This document shows positions 16,338 through 24,240 of a stretch of DNA of 33,870 nt, piece after piece. The notes beneath the pieces are model-generated. The model saw nothing but the letters and a program-made list of their open reading frames with translations, was not told the DNA's origin and ran no database searches. Position 1 is the first letter of the stretch. Each line of letters opens with the position of its first letter. Location of the stretch: assembly GCA_020445665.1 (NCBI GenBank), contig JAGRGD010000032.1:1-33870 (forward strand), in the 5' to 3' direction. A program made the position numbers and the translations under genes. Source of the stretch: Rhodocyclaceae bacterium (lineage in GTDB: Bacteria > Pseudomonadota > Gammaproteobacteria > Burkholderiales > Rhodocyclaceae).

Positions 16338-17183
16338 ATGCTCAGCTACCGACACGCCTTTCACGCGGGCAATCACGCCGATGTCCTCAAGCACGTGGTG
16401 CTGATCGCGCTGCTGGACTACTTCAAGCAGAAGGACAAGCCCTTTCTCGCCATCGACACCCACGCCGGCGCCGGCCGCTACGCCCTTGACAGCGAGCATG
16501 CGCAGAAGCTCGGCGAATACCGGCAGGGGATCGGCCGGCTGTGGAGAGCCGACGACCTGCCGTCGGCGCTGACCCGCTACGTGGACGCGGTGCGGGACTT
16601 CAACCGCGGTGCCGAACTCCACTATTACCCGGGCTCGCCGGTACTGATCCAGTCGCAGCTGCGCGCGGATGACCGCCTGCGCCTGTTCGAGATGCACCCG
16701 ACCGACTACGGCTTTCTGGAGAAGGCCTTCCCGGCGCGCGAGACGCGGGTCGGCATCAGCCGCGAGGACGGCTTTGCGGCCCTCAGGGCCCTGTTGCCGC
16801 CGCCGAGCCGGCGGGCGCTGGTGCTGATCGACCCGGCCTACGAGCGGCGCGACGAGTACCGATTCCTGATCGACGCGATGAAGGATTCGCTGAAGCGCTT
16901 CCCCGCCGGCTGCTACGCGATCTGGTATCCGCGGGTGCAGAAGACCGAAGCGAAGCAGCTCGTCGAGCGCCTGCAGAAACTGGCGCCGCCGGCGTGGCTG
17001 CACGTCTGGCTGGACGTGACCCGGCCGTCCCGCGACGGTTTCGGCATGCACGGCAGCGGCCTGTTCATCATCAATCCGCCGTGGACGCTGCCGCAGACCC
17101 TCGCGGAGGTTATGCCGGTGCTGCAGGCGCGGCTCGGCCTGGACGACGACGCGCGTTTCGGCGTCGATCAGCACATCCCGTAA
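16338..17183 (+). CDS. rlmJ: 23S rRNA (adenine(2030)-N(6))-methyltransferase
   Basis: This 281-residue cytoplasmic enzyme matches RlmJ: the N-terminal YRHAFHAGNHADVLKHVVL is its signature, the SAM loop is DTHAGAGRY (40-48), and the catalytic motif is DPAY at 165-168. E. coli RlmJ has DPPY there, so the second proline is replaced by alanine, which should be tolerated since the Asp and Tyr are kept. It adds a methyl group to A2030 of 23S rRNA using S-adenosylmethionine. Full length and ATG start. It is divergent from the FAD dehydrogenase gene, with 148 bp between. Confidence 0.95.
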   Translation: MLSYRHAFHAGNHADVLKHVVLIALLDYFKQKDKPFLAIDTHAGAGRYALDSEHAQKLGEYRQGIGRLWRADDLPSALTRYVDAVRDFNRGAELHYYPGSPVLIQSQLRADDRLRLFEMHPTDYGFLEKAFPARETRVGISREDGFAALRALLPPPSRRALVLIDPAYERRDEYRFLIDAMKDSLKRFPAGCYAIWYPRVQKTEAKQLVERLQKLAPPAWLHVWLDVTRPSRDGFGMHGSGLFIINPPWTLPQTLAEVMPVLQARLGLDDDARFGVDQHIP

Positions 17184-17199
17184 GCCGGCGGGCGGTCTT

Positions 17200-17772
17200 T
17201 CAGCGGAACAGGTAAGGGAACAGGCGCGCCCGTTCCGGAGCGCTCAGCGCGCTGACCCGCCGGATGTTGGTGGCGGGGATCGCGTCCGGATCCGGATAGC
17301 GCGCCAGCACCCGCTCGAGGCTCTCTTCCCGGATCAGGTGCAGGAGCGGGCAGGGCGAGCGGTTGGTGAGGTTGCCCGGATCGTCCGGCTCGGTGTCGGC
17401 GAACTGGTAGTCCGGGTGGAAGCTGGCCACCTGGAAGACACCCTCCCAGCCGTACTGCATCAGCAGCACCTCGGCGAAATCCACGTAGCGGCGGTAGTCG
17501 TCGAAGTCGCCGAGCAGGCCGTCGATGGCCAGCAGCGTGGTCTCCAGCTGCCTGGCGTCGGTCGCCGCCAGCCGTTCCAGCTCGGTGACCAGGGCCTCGG
17601 TGAGGGCGTTCTCGTCAGCAGGCCGGCAGACGACGACGCGGATCTGCTCCCGGCGCCGCGGAGCGGCGGCGAACGGGCACAGGTTGAGCCCGATCACGAC
17701 CTCGTCCAGCCATCGCCCGACTGCAGCGGCGAGGTCTTGCCCGGCCGGGCCGGTCGTCGGTGTCTGCGGCAC
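17200..17772 (-). CDS. DUF1415 family protein
   Basis: This 190-residue protein is recognised by the start VGRWLDEVVIGLNLCPFA and the later VASFHPDYQFADTEPDDPGNLTNRSP block, the conserved core of DUF1415. Its function is unknown; the conserved Cys, His and Asp residues hint at a metal or catalytic site, but that is inference. The start is GTG, only 3 bp after the stop of the caspase-like gene, so the two are probably translated together. It converges on rlmJ with a 16-bp gap. Confidence 0.9.
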   Translation of the reverse strand: MPQTPTTGPAGQDLAAAVGRWLDEVVIGLNLCPFAAAPRRREQIRVVVCRPADENALTEALVTELERLAATDARQLETTLLAIDGLLGDFDDYRRYVDFAEVLLMQYGWEGVFQVASFHPDYQFADTEPDDPGNLTNRSPCPLLHLIREESLERVLARYPDPDAIPATNIRRVSALSAPERARLFPYLFR

Positions 17773-17775
17773 GGC

Positions 17776-18879
17776 TCAGCGCTGCCGCACGAAGAGGAAG
17801 TCGCCGCCGTCGTGACCGGCCTGCCGGATGTCGCCGTATTCGGGCACTTGCGGCGCGGCCAGCGCGACCCGACGGCGCACCACGTTGAAAAGTTGCGCCG
17901 TGTCGATCACCCCGGCGTTGTCGTCGAGCACCTCGAACAGCGAGGACGCGAATACCGAGTGTCCGCCTTTGCCGCCTTCGTCGAGCACCGGCTCGAGCCC
18001 GCCAGAGGTCAGCACCGTGCGCGCGCGCCGGGTAGCCATGCGTTGCAGGTAATCGGCGCCCCGAATGCCGATCTTGGCTCCCCGCGTCAGCTTGCCCGAG
18101 AAGCAGCTGTCGGCGATCACCAGGATGTGCTTGGCACGCATCGCCCGCACCGAAGTGGTGAGGGTGGCGTTGGAGAGCCAGCGCACCGGGTCGTCTGCCT
18201 GGGCGTCTACGGGCAGCCAGTAGCCCTCGTCGGCCTCCGGGTCCACCCAGCCGTGGCCGGCGTAGTAGATCAGCAGGTTGTCCTGGGGGCCCAGCGAGCG
18301 GCGGTAGTCGGTGAGCGCACTCAGGATCTGGTCCCGGTCGGCATCGATCAGCAGGCGGGTCTGGAAGCCGTACTCGGTGCGCAGGATCTCGTCGAGCCGG
18401 GTCGCGTCGGATACGGCGCTCTGTAGCCCCTCGATATGGCGGTAGCGATTGTTGCCGATGATCAGCGCGTGGTAGGTGCCGAAATCGATGCCGGCAGCGG
18501 CGACCTCCTGGAGGTTCACCTCCTCGACCGGTGCCGGCATCAGGGCCGGGGTGTCGGCCGTCGCCAGCGGTTCGGCCGGGCGGATGATCGTGGTGCGGGG
18601 GGGCGAGGGTGCCGCTGCGGGCGTCGGCGCCGCGGCGGGCTCAGCCGCCAGGGCGGTGGTCGTCGTGGGGGTCGGTGGTGCTTCCGCGCCGTCCGCGCTG
18701 CGGGCGTCCCCTTCGGCCGATTCGGGATCCGCCTGCCAGCCGATCCATTCCTTGCCCTTTTCCAGATAGGCCTCGGCCTTCGAGGTGATCTTCTGGACAT
18801 GGGGGTTTGAAACCGTGCCGGCGCAGCCGCCGAGCAGCAGGGGCAGGGCAATGACCACGCCCAGGAATCGGGAACGCAT
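17776..18879 (-). CDS. Caspase-like (peptidase C14) lipoprotein
   Basis: This 367-residue protein begins with a lipoprotein signal (LLGGC, lipidated Cys19). A long Ala/Pro/Thr-rich linker (about 55-125) follows, then a caspase-fold domain (about 133-360). The catalytic dyad is complete: His209 in YYAGHGW and Cys259 in ADSCFSG, with the opening strand ALIIGNNRY. The linker would hold the protease away from the membrane in the periplasm. Family members (metacaspases, orthocaspases) cut after Arg or Lys or, in some cases, an acidic residue. DUF1415 follows directly, and a kinase-like gene lies 89 bp upstream on the same strand. No death-fold or effector domain is fused. Confidence 0.92.
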   Translation of the reverse strand: MRSRFLGVVIALPLLLGGCAGTVSNPHVQKITSKAEAYLEKGKEWIGWQADPESAEGDARSADGAEAPPTPTTTTALAAEPAAAPTPAAAPSPPRTTIIRPAEPLATADTPALMPAPVEEVNLQEVAAAGIDFGTYHALIIGNNRYRHIEGLQSAVSDATRLDEILRTEYGFQTRLLIDADRDQILSALTDYRRSLGPQDNLLIYYAGHGWVDPEADEGYWLPVDAQADDPVRWLSNATLTTSVRAMRAKHILVIADSCFSGKLTRGAKIGIRGADYLQRMATRRARTVLTSGGLEPVLDEGGKGGHSVFASSLFEVLDDNAGVIDTAQLFNVVRRRVALAAPQVPEYGDIRQAGHDGGDFLFVRQR

Positions 18880-18968
18880 CGGGCACCTCGTTACATCGGG
18901 ATACGAAGTTTAGTCGATCCGCCCACGCCGACGGTTCAAACCTTGTGCCGGGGCGACTTCGGCCGGCG

Positions 18969-19565
18969 TCAGCCGATGAAGACCGGGTCGGAGAACACCA
19001 GCGTGCCATCACGGCGCATCATGATGTTGTCCTGGTTCAGGATGTCCGGAAGGACCTGGTATTCCTCGATGAAGTCCGACAGGCCGCGCAAGGCGGTGTG
19101 GAGGCTGTCGCTCACCACCTGAGGCCCCTGGACCATGTGGTAGAGGGCGATGCGTCCCATGTTCGAGCCGAGCTGGACCCACTTCTGACAGCCGATCCAG
19201 TAGGCCTCGACGAGCTCGCGGGCCAGCGCGGCGGCCTCGCTGCCCGGCTCGAGGGGATAGAGCTTCTCCATCTCGAGCAGATGGAAGGGGTAGCCGGACT
19301 CGGCGCGGCCGATCGTGCCGTGGTCGCTGAAGACGGTCGGGAAGTGGGGGCCGACCGGGCGATCGTCGGCGGTGTAGAGGAAGTAGTCTGCCGGCGAGCT
19401 GACCACCTTCAGCACCCGCTCGGGCGAATCCGCCTCGAGCACGATGCTGTATTCGCCGCGGCCGAGCTCGCGCCGCCCGCGGGTCAGCGGGTGGTCGGGC
19501 ACCGGGTCGGGCAGGCGGATCGATGCCCGTCCCAGTGCCTGGCGTGCGGCGGAGATGTCGATCAC
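18969..19565 (-). CDS. Protein-kinase-like protein
   Basis: This 198-residue protein shows a short kinase-like plan. GRGEYS (35-40) would be the glycine loop, Lys53 in VLKV the ATP-binding lysine, LLEMEKL (97-103) the hinge, the region DILNQDN (174-180) the catalytic loop and Asp193 in FSDP the DFG aspartate. The catalytic-loop Asp174 is six residues before Asn180 rather than five, so the active site may be altered and it may be a pseudokinase. It is far shorter than Hanks-type kinases and resembles small phage or bacterial kinase-like proteins. It starts 13 bp downstream of fabI and lies upstream of the caspase-like gene. It is a fold-level call; no substrate can be named. Confidence 0.6.
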   Translation of the reverse strand: MIDISAARQALGRASIRLPDPVPDHPLTRGRRELGRGEYSIVLEADSPERVLKVVSSPADYFLYTADDRPVGPHFPTVFSDHGTIGRAESGYPFHLLEMEKLYPLEPGSEAAALARELVEAYWIGCQKWVQLGSNMGRIALYHMVQGPQVVSDSLHTALRGLSDFIEEYQVLPDILNQDNIMMRRDGTLVFSDPVFIG

Positions 19566-19578
19566 GGCGCGGCCGTGC

Positions 19579-20358
19579 TCAGCCCATCACGTTGTAGCCG
19601 GCATCCACGAAGTGCACGCCGCCGGTGATCAGGCGGCCGGCGTCGGAGACCAGGAAGGCGGTGAGCGCGCCGATGTCTTCCGGGGTGACGAGGCTGTGCA
19701 TCGGCGCCCGGTCCACGGCCGAGGCCATCAGGCCGTCGAAGCCGGCGATGCCGGAGGCGGCGCGGGTCATCAGCGGGCCGGGCGAGACGGCGTTGACGCG
19801 GATGTTCTTCTGGCCGAGCTCGTAGGCCATGTAACGGGTCGCCGCCTCGAGCGCCGCCTTGCACAGGCCCATCACGCCGTAGTTGGCGATCACCTTCTCG
19901 GAGCCCAGGTAGGTCATCGTCACCAGCGAACCGCCACCCGCCTTCTCGAACAGGGGCTCGGCGGCCTTGGCGAGGCGGACGAAGGAGTGGGTCGAGACAT
20001 CCATTGCCAGGGCGAAGCCGTCGGCCGAGGTATCCACCACGCGGCCGTGGAGGTCGTCGCGCTTGGCGAAGGCCATCGAGTGGATGGCGAAGTCGAGCTT
20101 GCCGAAGGCGGCGTCGATGGCGGCGAAGGTGGCGTCGATGGTCTCCGGCTGGGTGACGTCGAGCAGATAGACGTTTTCGACCCCGAGGCGGTGCACGACG
20201 GGCTCGATGAAGGCGCGGGTCTTCTCGTTCTGGTAGGTGAGGACCAGCTTGGCGCCGGCATCCACGCAGGCTTCGGCAACGCCGGTCGAGATGGACTTTT
20301 CGTTGGCGATGCCGGTGATCAGGCCGACCTTGCCCTCGAGGTTGACGATGGGGGTCAT
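19579..20358 (-). CDS. fabI: Enoyl-[acyl-carrier-protein] reductase (NADH)
   Basis: This 259-residue SDR enzyme reduces trans-2-enoyl-ACP in the last step of fatty-acid elongation. FabI features are clear: the cofactor loop GIANEKSISTG (16-26), Tyr150 and the Tyr160-x6-Lys167 spacing that marks FabI rather than other SDRs (which have x3), and a typical RMVNAVSPGP-like block at NIRVNAVSPGP. Triclosan-type inhibitors act on this class. ATG start with GGAGCC-like purines before it. It leads the minus-strand run fabI, kinase-like, caspase-like, DUF1415, though whether these share a transcript is not known. Confidence 0.96.
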   Translation of the reverse strand: MTPIVNLEGKVGLITGIANEKSISTGVAEACVDAGAKLVLTYQNEKTRAFIEPVVHRLGVENVYLLDVTQPETIDATFAAIDAAFGKLDFAIHSMAFAKRDDLHGRVVDTSADGFALAMDVSTHSFVRLAKAAEPLFEKAGGGSLVTMTYLGSEKVIANYGVMGLCKAALEAATRYMAYELGQKNIRVNAVSPGPLMTRAASGIAGFDGLMASAVDRAPMHSLVTPEDIGALTAFLVSDAGRLITGGVHFVDAGYNVMG

Positions 20359-20482
20359 GAGAGGCTCCGTGAGGGAATTGAGGGTGGTTTGTTCTGCGTT
20401 GCAGCAAGACGAGTCGCAAGGCTAAACGGGCACAACTGCGAAATCTTTAGCACTTAGACACCGGGTTTTTACGGAATGTCCT

Positions 20483-20510
20483 TTGCAATCGTGATGCGCT
20501 GCAATAAGAT
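20483..20510 (+). promoter_or_regulatory. Sigma-70 type promoter candidate for the HAD gene
   Basis: TTGCAA (20483-20488) and TAAGAT (20505-20510) are each 4 of 6 matches to the -35 and -10 boxes with a 16-bp spacer. They end 30 bp before the HAD gene start, in the AT-richer divergent gap from fabI. Confidence 0.4.
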
Positions 20511-20540
20511 GAGATCGTACAAGGTTTTCCGCTTCGGGCA

Positions 20541-21038
20541 ATGGACAGTCTCCCCACCTACGTATTCCTCGATTTCGACGGCGTCACCCATCCATGGGGC
20601 GAGGTCGAGGATTTCCGTTGCCTGCCGCTGATCGAGGAAGTGGTCCGCCAGTACGACGAGGTGCGCATCGTCATCACCTCCGACTGGCGAACGCTGTTCT
20701 CCCTTCAGAAGCTCGCAGCCCGCTTCTCGGCCGACATCCGGCCCCGCATCGCGGGCGTCACCCCGCACATGCTTCCCAAGAAGGGTTCCGACCTGCACGG
20801 CCTGCGGGAACGGGAGGCACGCAAGTGGCTCGAGCAGCGTCATCCGGAGGGGGCCCGCTGGCTCGCCATCGACGACGCGCCGGGCAACTGGCTGACCCGC
20901 TCGCGCCTGATCCTCACCGACTTCAAGCGCGGCTTCACCGAAGAAGATGCCAGCGCCATGGCGCGCCTGCTCGGCCGCCTGCGGGACGGCACCGAGGGTT
21001 TCGAGGAACACCCGCTCCGCGCTGCCCTCTGGGCCTGA
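20541..21038 (+). CDS. HAD-like protein (Swiss-Army-Knife RNA-repair-associated HAD domain)
   Basis: This 165-residue protein is a compact HAD domain: DFDGVTHPWG holds the nucleophile Asp11 and acid Asp13, SDWR the second motif, and AIDDAPGNW the acidic metal-binding motif. The pattern of DFDGVxHP with SDWR matches the HAD family first described in RNA-repair Swiss-Army-Knife proteins, but as a stand-alone phosphatase-like protein. Substrate unknown. No ligase or nuclease is nearby, so an RNA-repair role is not supported by context. It is divergent from fabI. Confidence 0.82.
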   Translation: MDSLPTYVFLDFDGVTHPWGEVEDFRCLPLIEEVVRQYDEVRIVITSDWRTLFSLQKLAARFSADIRPRIAGVTPHMLPKKGSDLHGLREREARKWLEQRHPEGARWLAIDDAPGNWLTRSRLILTDFKRGFTEEDASAMARLLGRLRDGTEGFEEHPLRAALWA

Positions 21039-21141
21039 GCATCCGCGCGGGCTTCCCGCGCTGCACGCACCGGCTTGCCCACCGGCCGGGCAAACGGGCA
21101 CACTCGACATCCGAAATCAGGCCCGCACCGACCTCGCCCGG

Positions 21142-21462
21142 ATGCCCTCCACCGAACTCACCTTTCTCGCCCTGATCGCCGTCGCGGTCTGGTTCTGGAT
21201 CGATACCCTGCGCGCCCGCGAGGCGGGTATCGCGGCGGTACGCCAGGCCTGTCAGGCTGCCGGCCTGCAGTTGCTCGACGACACGGTCGCCACGGCCTCG
21301 CTCAGGGTCGGCCGCCAGGACAACGGGCATGTCGCGTTTCGCCGCGTCTATGCCTTCGAATACAGCGACACGGGCAACAACCGCCGCAGCGGCAGCGTCA
21401 CCCTGCTGGGGCAGCGGGTGGTGCTGATGTCGATCAGTCCCGAGCAGGTGGAACTGGTCTGA
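21142..21462 (+). CDS. DUF3301 family membrane-anchored protein
   Basis: This 106-residue protein has one N-terminal hydrophobic segment (about residues 5-20) followed by a charged soluble part. The block RVYAFEYSDTGNNRRSGSV and the ending VELV are typical of DUF3301, a small proteobacterial family of unknown function. Topology with the soluble part in the cytoplasm is likely, given the Arg-rich flank after the segment. The stop overlaps the bicupin start (TGATG), so it heads the four-gene operon 21142-22986. Confidence 0.85.
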   Translation: MPSTELTFLALIAVAVWFWIDTLRAREAGIAAVRQACQAAGLQLLDDTVATASLRVGRQDNGHVAFRRVYAFEYSDTGNNRRSGSVTLLGQRVVLMSISPEQVELV

Positions 21463-22127
21463 TGCCGGACATCCGCGCCGATTTCTCCGAGCGCGTCTGC
21501 GTGGAGACGCACCGAGCACCCTGGCTGGCCTCGCCAGCGAATGGGGTCGAGCGGCGGATGCTGGACCGGATCGGCGACGAACAGGCCCGGGCCACCAGCA
21601 TCGTCCGCTACGCGCCGGGCAGCGTGTTCCCCAGCCACGAACACGGCCTGGGCGAGGAGTTCCTGGTGCTCGAAGGGGTCTTCGAGGACGAGCATGGCCG
21701 CTACCCGGCCGGCACCTACGTGCGCAATCCGCCGGGCTCGGCACATGCACCGCGCGCCCCGAACGGCTGCACGATCTTCGTCAAGCTGCGCCAGTTCCGT
21801 GCCGCCGATCACCGACATTGCGTCATCGATACGTCGCTGGCGGCCTGGTCCGCCGGCCCGGTGCCCGGCGTCGAGCGCCTGCGGCTGCACGACGACGGGC
21901 ACGAGTCGGTGGCCCTGCTGCGCTGGCGGGAAGACGCCGGCCTGCCCGAGGCGGAGTACCCCGGCGGGATGGAGTGCCTGGTCCTCGACGGGCACTTTGC
22001 CGACGCCGAAGGCAGCTACACGACCGGCACCTGGCTTCGCCTGCCGCCGGGCAGCGGGCAGCGGGCGCGGGGCGCCGGCGGCTGTCGCCTGTGGATCAAG
22101 ACCGGCCACCTGGCCGCACAGGCATGA
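21462..22127 (+). CDS. Bicupin protein (ChrR-like cupin)
   Basis: This 221-residue protein holds two tandem cupin barrels. The first (about 40-115) has metal ligands His59 and His61 (SHEH), Glu65/66 (GEEF) and His95, like the ChrR cupin of anti-sigma factors. The second (about 145-215) keeps the fold pattern (GGMECLVLDGHF, LPPGSG) but has lost the histidines, so it probably binds no metal. No N-terminal anti-sigma zinc-finger domain and no ECF sigma gene is present, so a stand-alone sensor or small-molecule enzyme is more likely than an anti-sigma factor. Its ends overlap both neighbours by 1-4 bp. Confidence 0.85.
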   Translation: MPDIRADFSERVCVETHRAPWLASPANGVERRMLDRIGDEQARATSIVRYAPGSVFPSHEHGLGEEFLVLEGVFEDEHGRYPAGTYVRNPPGSAHAPRAPNGCTIFVKLRQFRAADHRHCVIDTSLAAWSAGPVPGVERLRLHDDGHESVALLRWREDAGLPEAEYPGGMECLVLDGHFADAEGSYTTGTWLRLPPGSGQRARGAGGCRLWIKTGHLAAQA

Positions 22128-22723
22128 ACTTCCTCGCCCACGCCTTCCTCGCGCGGCACGAGCCGGCGCTTCGGGTGGGCGGTCTGGCGGGGGACTTCGT
22201 CAAGGGGCATCTGCCGGCGGGTTTGCCGCCGGACCTGGCACGGGGGGTGGCCCTGCACCGGGCGATTGACGGCTTCGCCGACCGCCACCCGGCCTTCCAG
22301 GCCAGCCGCCGGCGGGTCGCCGAGGGCCGGCGGCGCTACGCCGGGGTGCTGGTGGACATGTTCTACGACCACCTGCTGGCGCGGGACTGGGCCGAGCACG
22401 CCGACGAGCCCCTGGCCCATTTCTGCGCCGACACCTACCGGCTCGCCGACGCCCGCCTGGCCGCGCTGCCCGAGGGCTTCGCGCGGGTGCTGCCGACGAT
22501 GCGTGCCGGCGACTGGCTGGCCTCCTACCGGGCGCCCGAGGCGGTGGCCGACGCCCTGGCACGCATGTCCCGCCACCGGATCCGACGCGACAACCCGCTC
22601 GGCGAGGGCTTCGTCGACTTCGAGTTGGCCGCGGATGGGTTCGCCGCCGATTTCCGCGACTTCCTGCCGGATGCGAGTGCCTTCGTGCTGGCCTGGCGCG
22701 ACCAGAATGGAGACACCCGATGA
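22124..22723 (+). CDS. acpH: Acyl carrier protein phosphodiesterase
   Basis: This 199-residue protein matches the AcpH family (DUF479): MNFLAHAFLA at the start, the GGLAGDFVKGHLP block, GVALHRAIDGFADRHPAF, and VDMFYDHLLARDW, whose Asp and His residues form the metal site of this HD-like fold. The enzyme removes the 4-phosphopantetheine arm from holo-ACP, giving apo-ACP. The ATG overlaps the bicupin stop by 4 bp (ATGA), and its own stop overlaps the next gene in the same manner. Confidence 0.92.
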   Translation: MNFLAHAFLARHEPALRVGGLAGDFVKGHLPAGLPPDLARGVALHRAIDGFADRHPAFQASRRRVAEGRRRYAGVLVDMFYDHLLARDWAEHADEPLAHFCADTYRLADARLAALPEGFARVLPTMRAGDWLASYRAPEAVADALARMSRHRIRRDNPLGEGFVDFELAADGFAADFRDFLPDASAFVLAWRDQNGDTR

Positions 22724-22986
22724 CCCAATCCCTCCGCGCCGCGCTCGAGCGCCTGCAGCAGGGCCACCTGTCGGCGATGCAGTGCGTGGCCGTCTGGCGC
22801 AGCGACACGCCGCCCCTGCTGGCGCGCCTGTCTCCCCGCTACGGCGAGGTGCTCGACCAGCTCCTGATGCGCCTGGAGTCGGGTGCCGGCTTTGCCGGCG
22901 AGAGCTGCTCGTTCAGCCAGCAGGTCCTGATCGACGAGCTGGGCGTGTGGCTCGACAAGGCCGAGGCGCGACTGGCCCGGCCTTAG
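22720..22986 (+). CDS. Small hypothetical protein, 88 residues
   Basis: No family was recognised. The protein is predicted mostly helical, leucine-rich and slightly acidic, with one short stretch GESCSFSQQ near the middle. It lacks signal or membrane segments. Its ATG overlaps the acpH stop by 4 bp, which strongly supports it as a real gene, the last of the operon. A helper role with AcpH is possible but unsupported. Confidence 0.72.
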   Translation: MTQSLRAALERLQQGHLSAMQCVAVWRSDTPPLLARLSPRYGEVLDQLLMRLESGAGFAGESCSFSQQVLIDELGVWLDKAEARLARP

Positions 22987-23008
22987 ACAGGGCACCCCGT
23001 CGCGGGCC

Positions 23009-24226
23009 TCAGCGGCCGCGCGCGAGGCAGTTGTCGTAGCGCCAGCGGACCCGCTTGGCGAACCACTCGGTGGTCAGCTTGCGGGTGATCTTCGGGCTCT
23101 TGAGCTGGATGCGCGGGATCGATGCACGCTCGACGCGTCGCCCCGCCTTGCGGTCGGCCAGTTCGAACAGCCGCCGGTAGAGCCGCGTCTCGTTGAATTC
23201 CGCCGCCTTCTCGCGCAGCAGGTCGCGGCCGATGCGCCAGTCCGACAGGTCGAGCTTCGTGGCGATCGCGTCGATGGCCTTGCGGGTGGCGCTCTTGTCG
23301 GGCGCCGGCTTGCCGTCCCGGTAGCGCAGCAGGTCACCGTCCGGGGCCAGACGATGCCCGCTCAGCGACGACAGCGCCTTCTGGAAGGCCGCGTTGCGGC
23401 TCGCGTAGCGTCCGGCGTTGAAGTCGGCGAATCGGAACACCGGGTCGTCGTAGGGCGCGGGGTAGTCGAGCAGGATCGCGATACCGAAGTACATCCCCCC
23501 TCGCCGGGTGAACACCTCGTCGCGGATCGACCGCTCGACCGGGTAGGGGTAACCGTGGGCGCGGGCGTGATCCTCGGCAAAGGCCACGCTGACCTGCATC
23601 GGCCCCCCGGTTCGCACCGGGTTGCGGCTGGCCAGCAGCGTGGTGCCGAGGGGCAGCTCGGCGATCATGTCCTGGTAGAGGGTGTTCATCTCGCGCTCGG
23701 TGCGCAGCGCGTCGATGCGTGCCTTGTAGCTGCGCCCGTCCGGGCCGCGGGTGGCGAGCGCGGCGTCGAGGACCAGCTGCGGGACTCCGTAGCGCGCCCG
23801 GCGCGTCTCGATCTCCTTCCATACGATCTTCGACAGCCCCGGCACCGGCGGGTCGGCGACGAACAAGGACTCCTGCTCGGTGATCGCGACGACGCTGCAG
23901 ATCGCCTCCGGCGTGGCGTCGATGGCGAGGTCGTGGAAAGCCTCTGCGATATCGCGCGCCCAGCCGGGCCTGTCTTTCGCCCGGGCCGGGATGAAATCGA
24001 CGATGCGGCGGCGGGTCAGGGCCGGCGGCTGGGGCAGCGGCGTGACGGTCGAGGGCGTCGGCGGCCGCTCCTCGACCGGTGGCAGCGCCGGAGGCGGCGC
24101 TTCGCCGGCAGGGGGCGTCGTCGCGCCGGGCGGCATCGTCGGCGAGTCCCGCACTTCCGTGGTGGTGCCACAGGCGGCCAGCAGGAGGGTTGCGGCCCCG
24201 CACAGCAGGGCATGCCGAAGACGCAT
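23009..24226 (-). CDS. DUF1615 family lipoprotein
   Basis: This 405-residue protein has a lipoprotein signal (LLAAC, lipidated Cys19), a Pro-rich linker (about 30-70) and a large DUF1615 domain. Typical blocks are ITEQESLF, NPVRTGGPMQVSV and FADFNAGRYASRNAAFQ. The Glu of the EQES block and the GPMQVS block recall lysozyme-like transglycosylases, so cell-wall cleavage is a reasonable guess, but the family has no proven activity. It would be anchored facing the periplasm. It follows the folE-like gene by 14 bp on the same strand. Confidence 0.9.
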   Translation of the reverse strand: MRLRHALLCGAATLLLAACGTTTEVRDSPTMPPGATTPPAGEAPPPALPPVEERPPTPSTVTPLPQPPALTRRRIVDFIPARAKDRPGWARDIAEAFHDLAIDATPEAICSVVAITEQESLFVADPPVPGLSKIVWKEIETRRARYGVPQLVLDAALATRGPDGRSYKARIDALRTEREMNTLYQDMIAELPLGTTLLASRNPVRTGGPMQVSVAFAEDHARAHGYPYPVERSIRDEVFTRRGGMYFGIAILLDYPAPYDDPVFRFADFNAGRYASRNAAFQKALSSLSGHRLAPDGDLLRYRDGKPAPDKSATRKAIDAIATKLDLSDWRIGRDLLREKAAEFNETRLYRRLFELADRKAGRRVERASIPRIQLKSPKITRKLTTEWFAKRVRWRYDNCLARGR

Positions 24227-24240
24227 CCGGTCGGCCGGCC

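Noticed and set aside
14756-16489. A 577-codon plus-strand frame antisense to the FAD dehydrogenase
   Set aside because: Low-complexity composition shadow; the opposite strand encodes a complete flavoenzyme.
21462-22127. ChrR-type anti-sigma factor
   Set aside because: The zinc-binding anti-sigma domain is absent and no ECF sigma gene is adjacent.
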